A stretch of 64,000 nucleotides of DNA from Vibrio tasmaniensis. GTDB lineage: Bacteria; Pseudomonadota; Gammaproteobacteria; Enterobacterales; Vibrionaceae. The notes below the pieces were generated by a model. It was not told the origin of the DNA, made no database searches, and worked only from the letters and a program-made list of their open reading frames with translations. Positions 56,850-64,000 of the stretch are shown in pieces (position 1 is the stretch's first letter; each line of letters opens with the position of its first letter). The stretch is from positions 85,866 through 149,865 of the forward strand of contig NZ_AP025512.1 in the NCBI RefSeq assembly GCF_024347635.1, read 5' to 3'. A program made the position numbers and the translations under genes.

Positions 56850-57047
56850 TTGTTTGGATTGAGAGTCCAAACAATAAGATTTCAATTTACACAAGATCTG
56901 CAAAAAGATCAAATGCTTAAATTTCAGGCACAAAAAAGCCGTTCACGTATGGGAGAACGGCTGCTTTGCGAATGCTATTTAGTTAGGCTCTCACCCCTAA
57001 CACACTCTCAATTCTTAAAAAATACACTACATAGAAAACTATGTAGT
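56850..57047 (-). promoter_or_regulatory. Structured rep leader region
   Basis: Three hairpins lie upstream of rep: TTGTTTGGA/TCCAAACAA (56850-56874), AGCCGTTC/GAACGGCT (56937-56962) and ACTACATAG-aaaa-CTATGTAGT (57026-57047). This suggests RNA-level copy control, such as attenuation or antisense RNA. Confidence 0.5.
56932..56962 (-). terminator. Terminator-like hairpin in the rep leader
   Basis: AGCCGTTC pairs with GAACGGCT and is followed on the minus strand by six Ts. It lies ~235 bp upstream of rep and in the same direction, so it may act as an attenuator. Confidence 0.6.
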
Positions 57048-57146
57048 AGCGTGCTATGTAATGCACTTTTCGCTTTAAGAATCTGAGCAAAGTATAACGC
57101 ACTTACTTTATGAGTCTCAAGTCTTAAATCACATTTTCACAAAATC

Positions 57147-57174
57147 GTTTAACATAATGGACATTATACGTAGT
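57147..57174. other. dif/cer-like XerCD recombination site
   Basis: GTTTAACATAA-TGGACA-TTATACGTAGT. The XerD arm matches dif at 10 of 11 bases; the XerC arm is diverged as in plasmid sites such as cer. The 6-bp spacer is the dif type. It lies beside the rep gene, which suits plasmid multimer resolution. Confidence 0.6.
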
Positions 57175-57317
57175 TATATCAATAACTTAAAGCCTATTAT
57201 TACAATATGTGATAACTAATCACATATTATACTTTATTAATATAAATTTAATAGCCCTTGTATTTATTCAACCGCTCAACTTTTAGCCACCCCCTCTCAA
57301 TAAAATCATTTATCTTG

Positions 57318-58760
57318 AAGGTAAGGAATCTGAATGATTCCTTACCTGAACGATCGCGGCATAACTCTCGTCAGAATGAGTCGCTGACTGATCTAACTTC
57401 TGCTCTACAATCTAAACACGGGTGTTTGTTGAACACTTTCATGCTGTTTTCGGGATTTTAGATACACTCATCCTGCGAAATGCCTAAATTGACCTGATTT
57501 GGGCTTGAACCAGAGCATGGTGGACCAGCTCTGACAGCGGCTCCCCAGCCCTAAAGCGAAGAAACGTTAAACGGTGCCCACAAAGAATGCACTCAAACGG
57601 ATCAACCTTCCACATACCCTTTCAACATGGCGGCGTAGCCGGGCATTTCAGGGGCGTCTTTAGGGGCGCGTAGACCTTAGGGAGCATCTCACCACGACGT
57701 CGGTTTGATAGAAAACCGAAGTATCGAATCATTTTGAAGTGCTTATCTGGAATATGCTCAATCATGCGCTCTATCAGAGCTTCTGGACTCAAAATGAGGG
57801 ATTCCGTCTGACCATTTCTATGGTTGAGGTAATCAAACGTTACCAAGCCTCCCTGGAAGTTATGTCGTAAACGCGACGCCGATATGGGTGGGCGTTTTAG
57901 GTATCGTCCGAGGTAAGTCATGGTGGGCGTCACGTTGGCCGTTTTCTTTGCAAAGTGCAGCTTCCATCGACGGCAATATTGGCTGGTTAAAAATCGGGAC
58001 CAATCTTGCTCATTACGAATATAAGGGCAACCCTCTCCACTCAATTCTAATTCTGAGTAATTGGAGCTGAGAAGCTGAATGATGGCGGTGCGCCAACACT
58101 TCTCAGTGGTCTTAGCTTTAAAGAAAATGGGCTTCCACAGGCCAGTCCTCTTACATAAGCCTCCACGCGTGACAGACAAATGGATGTGCACATTCCAATT
58201 CAGCTTTCTCCCGTAGGTGTGAAGTGCACAGAACACCCCGATATCGATACCCAGTTGCTCTGCCCATCCTAAGAAGATTTTGGCTGCACAGCTAAAGAGA
58301 TGATTGAGAAGAAAACGACTATCCCGAAAGATAGGCCACAGCGTGTGAGGAAGCGTCAACGTAACGTGTTGATACTCACACTCAGGAAAGACATGTTGTT
58401 GCTTTCGTATCCACCGCTCTGTGGCTTTTATGCCACAACTGCTGCAAAAGCGAGATTTACACGTCTGGTGAATATATTTGTGATGGGTGCAGTCAGCATG
58501 ACTGCATCGATACTCTTTAGAGCCAAAAGCAGCGGTACTGCAAGCGAGCATCTTGGTGACGTTTTCAATGACGACGGTTCGGAGGGTTTCTCGGTACTTA
58601 TTGAGGTAGTTCAGCCAAGTATCGTTGGCATTGAAGAGTTGTTTGATGGGCTTATTCGGATGCATGACCTATAGGATAAACGATCCATGTAAAGCACCCT
58701 AGTAGGTTGAGTCTCTTTGTTTTCGGCCGTAGGCCGCTCAGGCGACACCGTCGCCGGTTC
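57318..58760 (-). mobile_element. IS91-family element, copy D (inverted twin of C)
   Basis: The same 1.44-kb unit as copy C, including the 13-bp transposase deletion and the terminal hairpin, in opposite orientation; one extra base near 57610. It inserted into the second gene of the R5 operon. C and D form a near-identical inverted pair around 39.1-57.3 kb. Confidence 0.9.
57484..58665 (-). pseudogene. IS91-family transposase with 13-bp deletion (copy D)
   Basis: The 347-residue reading frame equals that of copy C (MHPNKPIKQLFNAND to LKCPATPPC), with the original C-terminal codons out of frame after the deletion. It keeps the zinc fingers, HUH motif and tyrosine region. Confidence 0.8.
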
Positions 58761-58843
58761 AAAATGCTCGCGGCACGGTTCAAGATATCTTTTTCTTCTA
58801 CGGAGAAAAGGCTGTGATTAGAGTAGTTAGCAAGTACAGACAT
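58761..58843 (-). pseudogene. 5' fragment of a gene cut by IS91 copy D
   Basis: It reads MSVLANYSNHSLFSVEEKDI then LNRAASIL and then enters the IS. The start of RadC/JAB-type plasmid proteins has a similar EE..I..A..IL pattern, but the fragment is too short to be sure. It is the second gene of the R5 operon, ~50 nt after the leader-tagged gene. Confidence 0.5.
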
Positions 58844-58894
58844 AATAGATCCCTTTTAATATTTAAAGTCGTGATGGGCGGCGCTCAGTCCGTG

Positions 58895-59326
58895 TTATTG
58901 GCCATACAAGCTAGTTAGAAGGTCTTTCGCTATTTCTTGATGCTTAGCGGTCGTTTCAACGTTTCTCTCTTCTTTTTTCGCGTAGGCGTAATCTTCTCGC
59001 ATCTGTTTTACTGTCGTCACTCGGTCACATACGCTAATGCTCACTCCTTTTCCTTTTAGGCTTTCCTCCAAAATCGAAGAATCGGTATAACCAAACTCCT
59101 TAAGTAAAATCTCATGCACTTTGACCGATCGAACTGTCGAATTAAAGTCAGTGGAATTTACCCAGATAAGTCCTTTTAAAACCGTAGCTGAAACGGTCGA
59201 ACGAACTGCACATTCAACGCTCGGACTAGAGATATCATTTCTGGGTGAGCTTTCGTGTCCAGCGGTGAAACGCTGGTCGCTGAACATCGATTTGGAGAGA
59301 GTTGGGCTTGAGTGTCGTTGTGCCAT
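58895..59326 (-). CDS. Leader-tagged unknown protein, first gene of R5 operon
   Basis: 143 residues. The leader (MAQRHSSPTLSK, FSDQRFTAGHESSPRND) aligns with that of 804-1259. The body is different: VLKGLIWVNSTDFNSTVRSV, KVHEILLKEFGYTDSSILEE, VSISVCDRVTTVKQMRED and a charged helical C-terminal end. No known domain recognised. It lies directly behind repeat R5. By context it is a leading-region cargo gene. Confidence 0.65.
   Translation of the reverse strand: MAQRHSSPTLSKSMFSDQRFTAGHESSPRNDISSPSVECAVRSTVSATVLKGLIWVNSTDFNSTVRSVKVHEILLKEFGYTDSSILEESLKGKGVSISVCDRVTTVKQMREDYAYAKKEERNVETTAKHQEIAKDLLTSLYGQ
59259..59276 (-). other. Covarying hairpin inside the leader coding region (R5 copy)
   Basis: CCAGCG-TTTCAC-CGCTGG on the minus strand. 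Compared with the other three copies, one A-T pair is replaced by a G-C pair on both sides, which keeps the stem. Confidence 0.75.
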
Positions 59327-59635
59327 GAGGAGTTTCCTTTTGTTTGAGTACCAAAAATGATGCGAGTCGAAAGGAAAATCGGCACATAAGACAACAAGTC
59401 CTTACTCGAACTTAATGGATCTCAGTGAAAGGAGTTAGGAGGCACGACAAGCGGCAACGAGGAAGAATGACGAGGCGCAGGTGTTTAGGATTACAGCGAT
59501 ATCCTTTTAGATAAGAACTGTAGAGAGGCACACTCTGGGACGGCACGGAGTGACTCATCAGGGTAATGCCACTCTTAGGCCATAGGTGAAAGATACAAGC
59601 GAAAAGCCTTGCCCGAAGGGTAACGCCCAGAGCAA
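59327..59635 (-). promoter_or_regulatory. Dispersed structured upstream repeat R5 (short form)
   Basis: It has the distal blocks (GGGCGTTACCCTTCGGG, CGTGCCGTCCCAG, AAAAGGATATCGCTG) and GTACTCAAACAAAAGGA before the start. It lacks the ~90-bp CAAGGG/CCCTTG part and the GC hairpins of R1 and R2, so the minimal conserved core is about 300 bp. Confidence 0.6.
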
Positions 59636-59688
59636 TAGAACCAGAAATTTTTATTTTCAGTAATAAATTAAGAAGGAATAAGCTAACA

Positions 59689-59907
59689 ATGAGATTTATT
59701 GAAATACATTTCATCGTCAGTAAATTACTTGAATGGAAATTCTCATTTCTACTTTGGCGAATGCGATTTTTCCGGCTTACTCATGCCTCTCATAATCTTA
59801 ACGACATTAACTATATCTTCATTAAGTGGAGCAGCAACCAAGTAGTAGATACTATAGACAAACACGTCACAACAAAACTAGACGCCAGCGAAAAAGCTAC
59901 CGTCTAG
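59689..59907 (+). CDS. Possible small protein divergent from the R5 operon
   Basis: 72 residues starting MRFIEIHFIVSKLLEWKFSF behind AAGAAGGAAT. It has an aromatic, hydrophobic N-terminal half and ends in TKLDASEKATV inside a terminator hairpin. The ribosome site and terminator support it; no homology recognised. Confidence 0.4.
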   Translation: MRFIEIHFIVSKLLEWKFSFLLWRMRFFRLTHASHNLNDINYIFIKWSSNQVVDTIDKHVTTKLDASEKATV

Positions 59908-59910
59908 TTT
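59875..59910. terminator. Bidirectional terminator
   Basis: AAACTAGACG pairs with CGTCTAGTTT and has T-runs on both strands. It serves the small plus-strand gene and the convergent parB. Confidence 0.7.
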
Positions 59911-59913
59911 TTC

Positions 59914-60990
59914 CTATTTTTTACTGAGTACAGCTTGAATCGCTTCATCTAATTGAGTCTGAACCTCTTTCGACAATCGACCAAACTCATATGAGAAGTT
60001 ACGTCCCTTCACTTTCTTACGGGCGAACATTCCTTTGCTGTCGAACTGGGCGAGGGGGGTTATTTCGACTTTAGCGGCCTCAGCTCCTTGCTTAGATTCT
60101 ACAATTTTCAACTCATATTTTATGGCAGTAATAATCGCATCTTTCTGGTCCTTTACTGAATATTCAGCCTGAATATTGACAAGTTTTTTGTCTATGACAT
60201 TCAGAAAATGCATTAACGCTTCGTTGTCTTCGCAGACCTTCATCACTTTAGCTAGCAAACTATAATCGGGGTGAGACAGGGCATTTGAATCAGGAAATAC
60301 TTGCACGAGTCTTTCATCAATACATGCCGCTTTGATGGCTTTACTGACACCCGCCTGGCTTAACCCGACACACTGTGCAATCTCAGCTTGAGTTATCTCA
60401 CTATCGGTTTTTTTAATTGTGAGACACTGTAAACCAATCTCACGTAAGTTATGCTCTTTCGCAGTTTGTAGTTGCTTGGCTAACGCTTTGGCATCTGCCG
60501 TTGAAATATCATCTTGAGTAACAAGAATGCGGAAGCTTGTGATCTTTCCTTCTTGAAGTAAGAACCATGCTCGGCGTCGAGAGCCATCAAGTACATCAAT
60601 AAGGCCATCGACTTCACGACCAACCGCAGGGTAAAACTGCTGGAACTCTAGAGAGTTTAAATCTTCTAATGACTCTCTTGTTAGCAAAGACTGATCACGT
60701 CCGTTCACATCGAAAGTAACCATAGTGCTCAGCTTTACCTGTTCATAAGTCAGAGTTACTTCATTGAAAGTCGCAGTGCTTCCAGATGAAAGTTGCCACA
60801 CCATTTTCTGACCGACCGATTCGATACCGAACTTTTTCTGTAGATACTCGGCTGCACTATGGCCACTTTTCATTAATTCTGTATTGAGTTGTGCTGTTAG
60901 GGTTTCTAAGTTTGCTTTAGCCGCTGATTGCTGTGCTTGAGCAGAGCCAGGAGCATTGCCTAAAGGGCTACCGCCGCGTTTTTTGGCCAT
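59914..60990 (-). CDS. parB: P1-type ParB partition protein
   Basis: 358 residues from ATG 60990 (MAKKRGGSPLGNAPG), overlapping the parA stop by one base (TAATG). The ParB/Sulfiredoxin-like region is VGREVDGLIDVLDGSRRRAW. The helix-turn-helix is ITQAEIAQCVGLSQAGVSKA, and the C-terminal part (FSYEFGRLSKEVQTQLDEAI) fits the P1 ParB dimer domain. It binds parS and works with ParA. Confidence 0.9.
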   Translation of the reverse strand: MAKKRGGSPLGNAPGSAQAQQSAAKANLETLTAQLNTELMKSGHSAAEYLQKKFGIESVGQKMVWQLSSGSTATFNEVTLTYEQVKLSTMVTFDVNGRDQSLLTRESLEDLNSLEFQQFYPAVGREVDGLIDVLDGSRRRAWFLLQEGKITSFRILVTQDDISTADAKALAKQLQTAKEHNLREIGLQCLTIKKTDSEITQAEIAQCVGLSQAGVSKAIKAACIDERLVQVFPDSNALSHPDYSLLAKVMKVCEDNEALMHFLNVIDKKLVNIQAEYSVKDQKDAIITAIKYELKIVESKQGAEAAKVEITPLAQFDSKGMFARKKVKGRNFSYEFGRLSKEVQTQLDEAIQAVLSKK

Positions 60991-62189
60991 TATTTGTTCT
61001 CCTGTACACGCCAAACGTTGAGAATATCGCGCAAGATCTGACTTGTAACTTCATAGCTATTTTGCTGCGCGCTTTGGAAGGTAGCTTTACTTTTCGGGTA
61101 TTCACTTTTTGACATATCAAATACCGTTGAGAGTAAGGAAGAGGACTGACGAACCGCTTCACTATGTTTGAACTCTTTTGAGTACAGGTAGGGAGATAAG
61201 TGGTCGTACAGATTGTTCATGAGTTCTGTGGTCGTTGAGCTATCACGATGGTTAGTCAGTAATATTTTCATGAAGTCATAGCCTTCATGGTTAGCGTTCT
61301 CTAACAATGCCCATACTTGAGGAATGTAACTGAAATAAGAGCAGGTAGCATCAATATCATTTTCGGTAATCGATAACGGGAACACCACATTGGTTGCAGC
61401 AAAATACGCGTTAAAGGTCGCATATCCAAGTGAGGGTGGGGTATCGATAATGATGATATCGAACTCATATTTCACTCTCTCTATTATATCTTTAAGTAAA
61501 GAGTAAGGCGACGCCAAAGTTTGGCTGAAAACTTTTTCATGAAACCAACCTTCCATTGCCCTGTCACTTTGCGCAGCAGGTAAGATACGTAGGTTTGGAA
61601 TAGTAGTTTCAAGGAACGCCTCAGAGATGACTTGCTCAACAGTTTCGCCTTCATCGAGGTCGAATGTTTGCATCATCAGATCACCAACAGACAAGTTACC
61701 TTCTTGATCCGATTCAGGTGCATAGTACATCGATAGCGTAGCTTGACCATCCATGTCAATTAAGCCGACACGGTATTCTTGATGGAACTCGGTTGCTAAA
61801 CCTGAAGCGATAGTTGCGGCAGAAACCGTTTTTCCGACACCACCTTTTTGGTTTTGGATAACCATTACTTGTGTCTTTTGCTTCTCGCTGCGTACAAACT
61901 TAGGGTCTTTACGTAAATTATCAGGTAGCAAATCCCGAACCTTGTACATTTCAGCAATATCAATCGACCATTGAGATTCAGCATGACGACGAGGGTCTAT
62001 CTCTGCATAAGTAACGTAACGATCAAGCGTTTTAGCATCAATATTAAGGTAAGTGGATGCTTCAGCTCGGGTAAAGTTACGAAGTTCTTTATGGTGATTG
62101 GCTAATAAACGTTGGTTACGACGTTGAATATAAGCATCAGCACCCGTTTTAAGCGCTTGAAATGCCGTAGTAGTGTGTTGGTTATCCAT
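60990..62189 (-). CDS. parA: P1-type (type Ia) ParA partition ATPase
   Basis: 399 residues from ATG 62189 (MDNQHTTTAFQALKTG). The earlier ATG lies within the strong GGAGG ribosome site. An N-terminal helix-turn-helix (FTRAEASTYLNIDAKTLDRY) marks type Ia. Walker A is NQKGGVGKTVSAATIASGLA, A' is IDMDGQATLS and Walker B is FDIIIIDTPPSLG. Upstream, ACCTCA/TGAGGT (62224-62240) and TTGACCTTC/GAAGGCCAA (62307-62327) are possible operator or parS sites. A partition system unrelated to parF-parG. Confidence 0.92.
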   Translation of the reverse strand: MDNQHTTTAFQALKTGADAYIQRRNQRLLANHHKELRNFTRAEASTYLNIDAKTLDRYVTYAEIDPRRHAESQWSIDIAEMYKVRDLLPDNLRKDPKFVRSEKQKTQVMVIQNQKGGVGKTVSAATIASGLATEFHQEYRVGLIDMDGQATLSMYYAPESDQEGNLSVGDLMMQTFDLDEGETVEQVISEAFLETTIPNLRILPAAQSDRAMEGWFHEKVFSQTLASPYSLLKDIIERVKYEFDIIIIDTPPSLGYATFNAYFAATNVVFPLSITENDIDATCSYFSYIPQVWALLENANHEGYDFMKILLTNHRDSSTTTELMNNLYDHLSPYLYSKEFKHSEAVRQSSSLLSTVFDMSKSEYPKSKATFQSAQQNSYEVTSQILRDILNVWRVQENK

Positions 62190-62346
62190 TTCCGCCTCCA
62201 TATAGTAAATTTAAATAGTATATACCTCATTTTTTGAGGTTGGTAGTGAAAATTAATGGGCCACCTGTTTTTATTGCTTTTTACTATTACATTAGACGCC
62301 AACAACTTGACCTTCCTTGAAGGCCAATTATTTTTCAGTGAAAGGA

Positions 62347-62581
62347 GGCTTTGTTGCGTAATTAAATTTAGAGATAGAGCCAACCCGTTTCGCGTATTTC
62401 TTAGCTAATACGACAAGTTTCAGGTATACCTAACCTAGTAAGCTTGTTCAACGCTTTTATCATCGCGTAAGTTTCACCCACCTGGGCATTGTAGTTTCTC
62501 AAGCTCAGTTTCCCTCCTAGCAATTGTTTAACTCGATACATCGCTGTTTCTGAGAGTAAACGTTTGTGATATCCATACCGC
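62347..62581 (-). mobile_element. IS5-family (IS903-like) remnant
   Basis: It begins with the terminus GGCTTTGTTGCGTAATTAAA. The minus strand encodes a transposase C-terminus (YGYHKRLLSETAMYRVKQLL, then GGKLSLRNYNAQVGETYAMI and NKLTRLGIPET). The 5' two thirds were lost at the IS6-family element. Confidence 0.8.
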
Positions 62582-63387
62582 GGTTCTGTCGCAAACTTTG
62601 AGCCTTTAAGTTAAGATTTTCTTAATTTCTATTCATGATACTGATTCTTAATGTTTAAAGGCTGCCACTTTCCCTCTGAAGTTATTCTCGAAACCGTACG
62701 TTATTATCTCGCCTATAAGCTCAGTTATCGTGAAATCGAAGAGATACAATTAGAGCGTGGAGTCGTTGTAGACCACACTACTATTAATCGTTGGGTTATC
62801 AGATTTACACCAGTATTGGAGCATAGAGCCAGGCGTAGAAAGAAGCCGGTGTCTGACTCGTGGCGTATGGATGAAACCTACATCAAAGTGAAGGGGAAAT
62901 GGGTCTACTATTACCGAGCCGTCGATAAATTTGGACATGTGATTGATTATTATCTTAGCCCGAACCGTGATGAGGCTGCTGCTAAAGCCTTTCTTAATAA
63001 GGCTATTTCACAAAATGGTTTGCCAAACAAAGTGGTTATAGACGGAAGTAAGAGTAACTACGCGGCCATTGATTCGATGAATGTTCAGCTTTGGTTGACG
63101 GGGTATTTTATGCTCTCGCTGGTAGAGATTTTGGACATTAAATATCTGAACAATATCGTCGAGCAGAGCCACCGTTGGGTGAAGCAGAAAACACGTCAAG
63201 CTCTAGGTTGGAAGTCAACGGAAGGAGCTTTGGCCAGTTTGCATGGGCGGGAAGTGTGGACGATGTTGAAACAAGATCAGATAGATATTGAAGGCCAAAC
63301 GGCCTTTGAGCGATTCTACGCACTCGCAGGATAATTGTATCTGTAGGGTGGGTCTGTCACGCCTCCAACTAGACTTGCGACAGAACC
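62582..63387 (+). mobile_element. IS6-family element, complete
   Basis: 806 bp with ends GGTTCTGTCGCAAA and TTGCGACAGAACC. It separates an IS5 remnant from a truncated IS3 element, with no matching 8-bp flanks (CATACCGC versus GAAGAAGC). This suggests deletion or replicative cointegration by IS6-type activity. Confidence 0.9.
62651..63334 (+). CDS. IS6-family transposase, full length
   Basis: 227 residues (MFKGCHFPSEVILETVRYYL). The helix-turn-helix region (LSYREIEEIQLERGVVVDHT) is followed by the DDE domain: WRMDETYIKVKGKW, KVVIDGSKSNYAA and YLNNIVEQSHRWVKQK. The C-terminus QTAFERFYALAG is intact, unlike the copy at 41567. Probably the active source copy. Confidence 0.93.
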   Translation: MFKGCHFPSEVILETVRYYLAYKLSYREIEEIQLERGVVVDHTTINRWVIRFTPVLEHRARRRKKPVSDSWRMDETYIKVKGKWVYYYRAVDKFGHVIDYYLSPNRDEAAAKAFLNKAISQNGLPNKVVIDGSKSNYAAIDSMNVQLWLTGYFMLSLVEILDIKYLNNIVEQSHRWVKQKTRQALGWKSTEGALASLHGREVWTMLKQDQIDIEGQTAFERFYALAG

Positions 63388-63850
63388 GAAGAAGCTACTG
63401 CCTCCATACTCAATGTCAGTGAGCCAACTATCAAAAGAAGAAGGCATTAGCACTGCGACTCTGTATAATTGGCGGCAGCAACTCAGACGTTCAGGAGCCG
63501 CAGTGCCAAATAGCAACACTTCATCAGAGCAGTGGTCTGCTCAAACTAAACTTGCCATCGTCGCTGAGACTTACTCGATGACCGAGAATGAACTCAGCCA
63601 ATATTGTCGTGAAAAAGGTCTGTTTCCTGAGCAAGTCCAAGGCTGGCGCAGCGAATGTATGCAAGGCTTCATGTCGAGTAAAGAACGGGAAGCTGAAGCA
63701 AAGAAGCAGGCCAAAGCGGATAAGCTTGAAATCAAAGAACTTAAGAAGGAGCTACGCCACAAAGAAAAGGCGTTGGCTGAGACTGCTGCCCTGTTGGTTC
63801 TACGAAAAAAGCTCAGAGCCTTTTACGGGGAAGAGCCAGAGGACGACTAA
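63388..63850 (+). pseudogene. IS3-family OrfA, 5' truncated
   Basis: The frame is open from the IS6 end: KKLLPPYS then MSVSQLSKEEGISTATLYNW, so the natural start is missing. An internal ATG at 63413 could give 145 residues. A coiled coil (KADKLEIKELKKELRHKEKA) follows. A slippery A AAA AAG at 63805-63811 allows -1 shifting into OrfB. Confidence 0.85.
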
Positions 63851-64000
63851 CCTCAACCGATGAAAGGCAACATCTAATTAAGCTTATTCATGATGCCAGG
63901 CAAAGTGGTTGCCGCTTAGAGCAGGCTTGCCATGAGGTTCAAATTGACGTGAGAACGTATCGCCGATGGTATCGGCAAGGAGAGATTCAGGCGGATAAAA
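63850..64000 (+). CDS. IS3-family OrfB, partial (runs off window)
   Basis: In the -1 frame the sequence reads TSTDERQHLIKLIHDARQSG, CRLEQACHEVQIDVRTYRRW and YRQGEIQADK, the start of an IS3-family OrfB. It is expressed as an OrfAB fusion through the slippery site. The end lies outside the window. Confidence 0.85.

Noticed and set aside
56829..57086. Plus-strand frame of 85 codons opposite the rep leader
   Set aside because: It runs through three hairpins and a terminator-like structure, with no ribosome site; it is more likely the untranslated control region.
1..64000. tRNA, rRNA and CRISPR-Cas genes
   Set aside because: None seen on either strand by reading; a tRNA scan would be needed to exclude a diverged tRNA.

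Overview
The window looks like part of a large mosaic conjugative plasmid from Vibrio or a close relative in the Vibrionaceae. The evidence is a Vibrio-type filamentous prophage (RstA-like, Zot-like, DUF3693 and DUF3653-like genes), dif-like XerCD sites, an F-like oriT, a LapA-type giant adhesin, and many insertion sequences whose ends and truncations can be read directly.

Layout. 1-4.85 kb: minus-strand operons behind two copies (R1, R2) of a structured ~480 bp upstream repeat. 4.85-8.9 kb: decayed IS91-family, IS6-family and ISAs1 pieces around a GH114 lipoprotein gene. 8.9-12.9 kb: a Tn3-family transposon that cuts off the front of traI. 12.9-18.7 kb: traI remnant, ribbon-helix-helix-like gene, oriT, lytic transglycosylase, then the leading region with a third operon behind repeat R4. 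18.9-22.1 kb: IS256-, IS91- and IS3-family elements. 22.1-37.7 kb: a ~4615-residue adhesin with 37 tandem 104-residue repeats, and its TolC-like exporter gene. 37.7-42.3 kb: IS91 copy, IS fragments and one secreted protein. 42.85-~52.6 kb: filamentous prophage with cargo genes. 52.6-57.2 kb: a replicon module (ParF/ParG-like partition with ACTC-box arrays, Rpn-type nuclease gene, putative rep gene, XerCD site). 57.3-58.8 kb: inverted IS91 copy. 58.8-62.3 kb: a fourth repeat-led operon (R5) and a P1-type ParA/ParB. 62.3-64 kb: IS5 remnant, intact IS6-family element and a 5'-truncated IS3 element.

How it fits together. The nic-like sequence at 16.03 kb reads on the plus strand, so the strand transferred into a recipient should be the plus strand, starting there and running to higher coordinates. 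The leading-region operons are all on the minus strand, run toward oriT, and would use the entering strand as template. Their four upstream repeats are rich in hairpins and are followed by unrelated first genes that share a similar leader. A hairpin inside that leader is kept by compensatory base changes even where the reading frame differs. This promoter-leader cassette is the most interesting system here; I infer single-strand promoters serving entry-phase (possibly anti-defence) genes.

Two unrelated partition systems and two versions of the same leading-region gene set suggest that two related plasmids were joined or one was partly duplicated. The relaxase is truncated at 12.918 kb, so self-transfer is doubtful unless the missing half lies outside the window.
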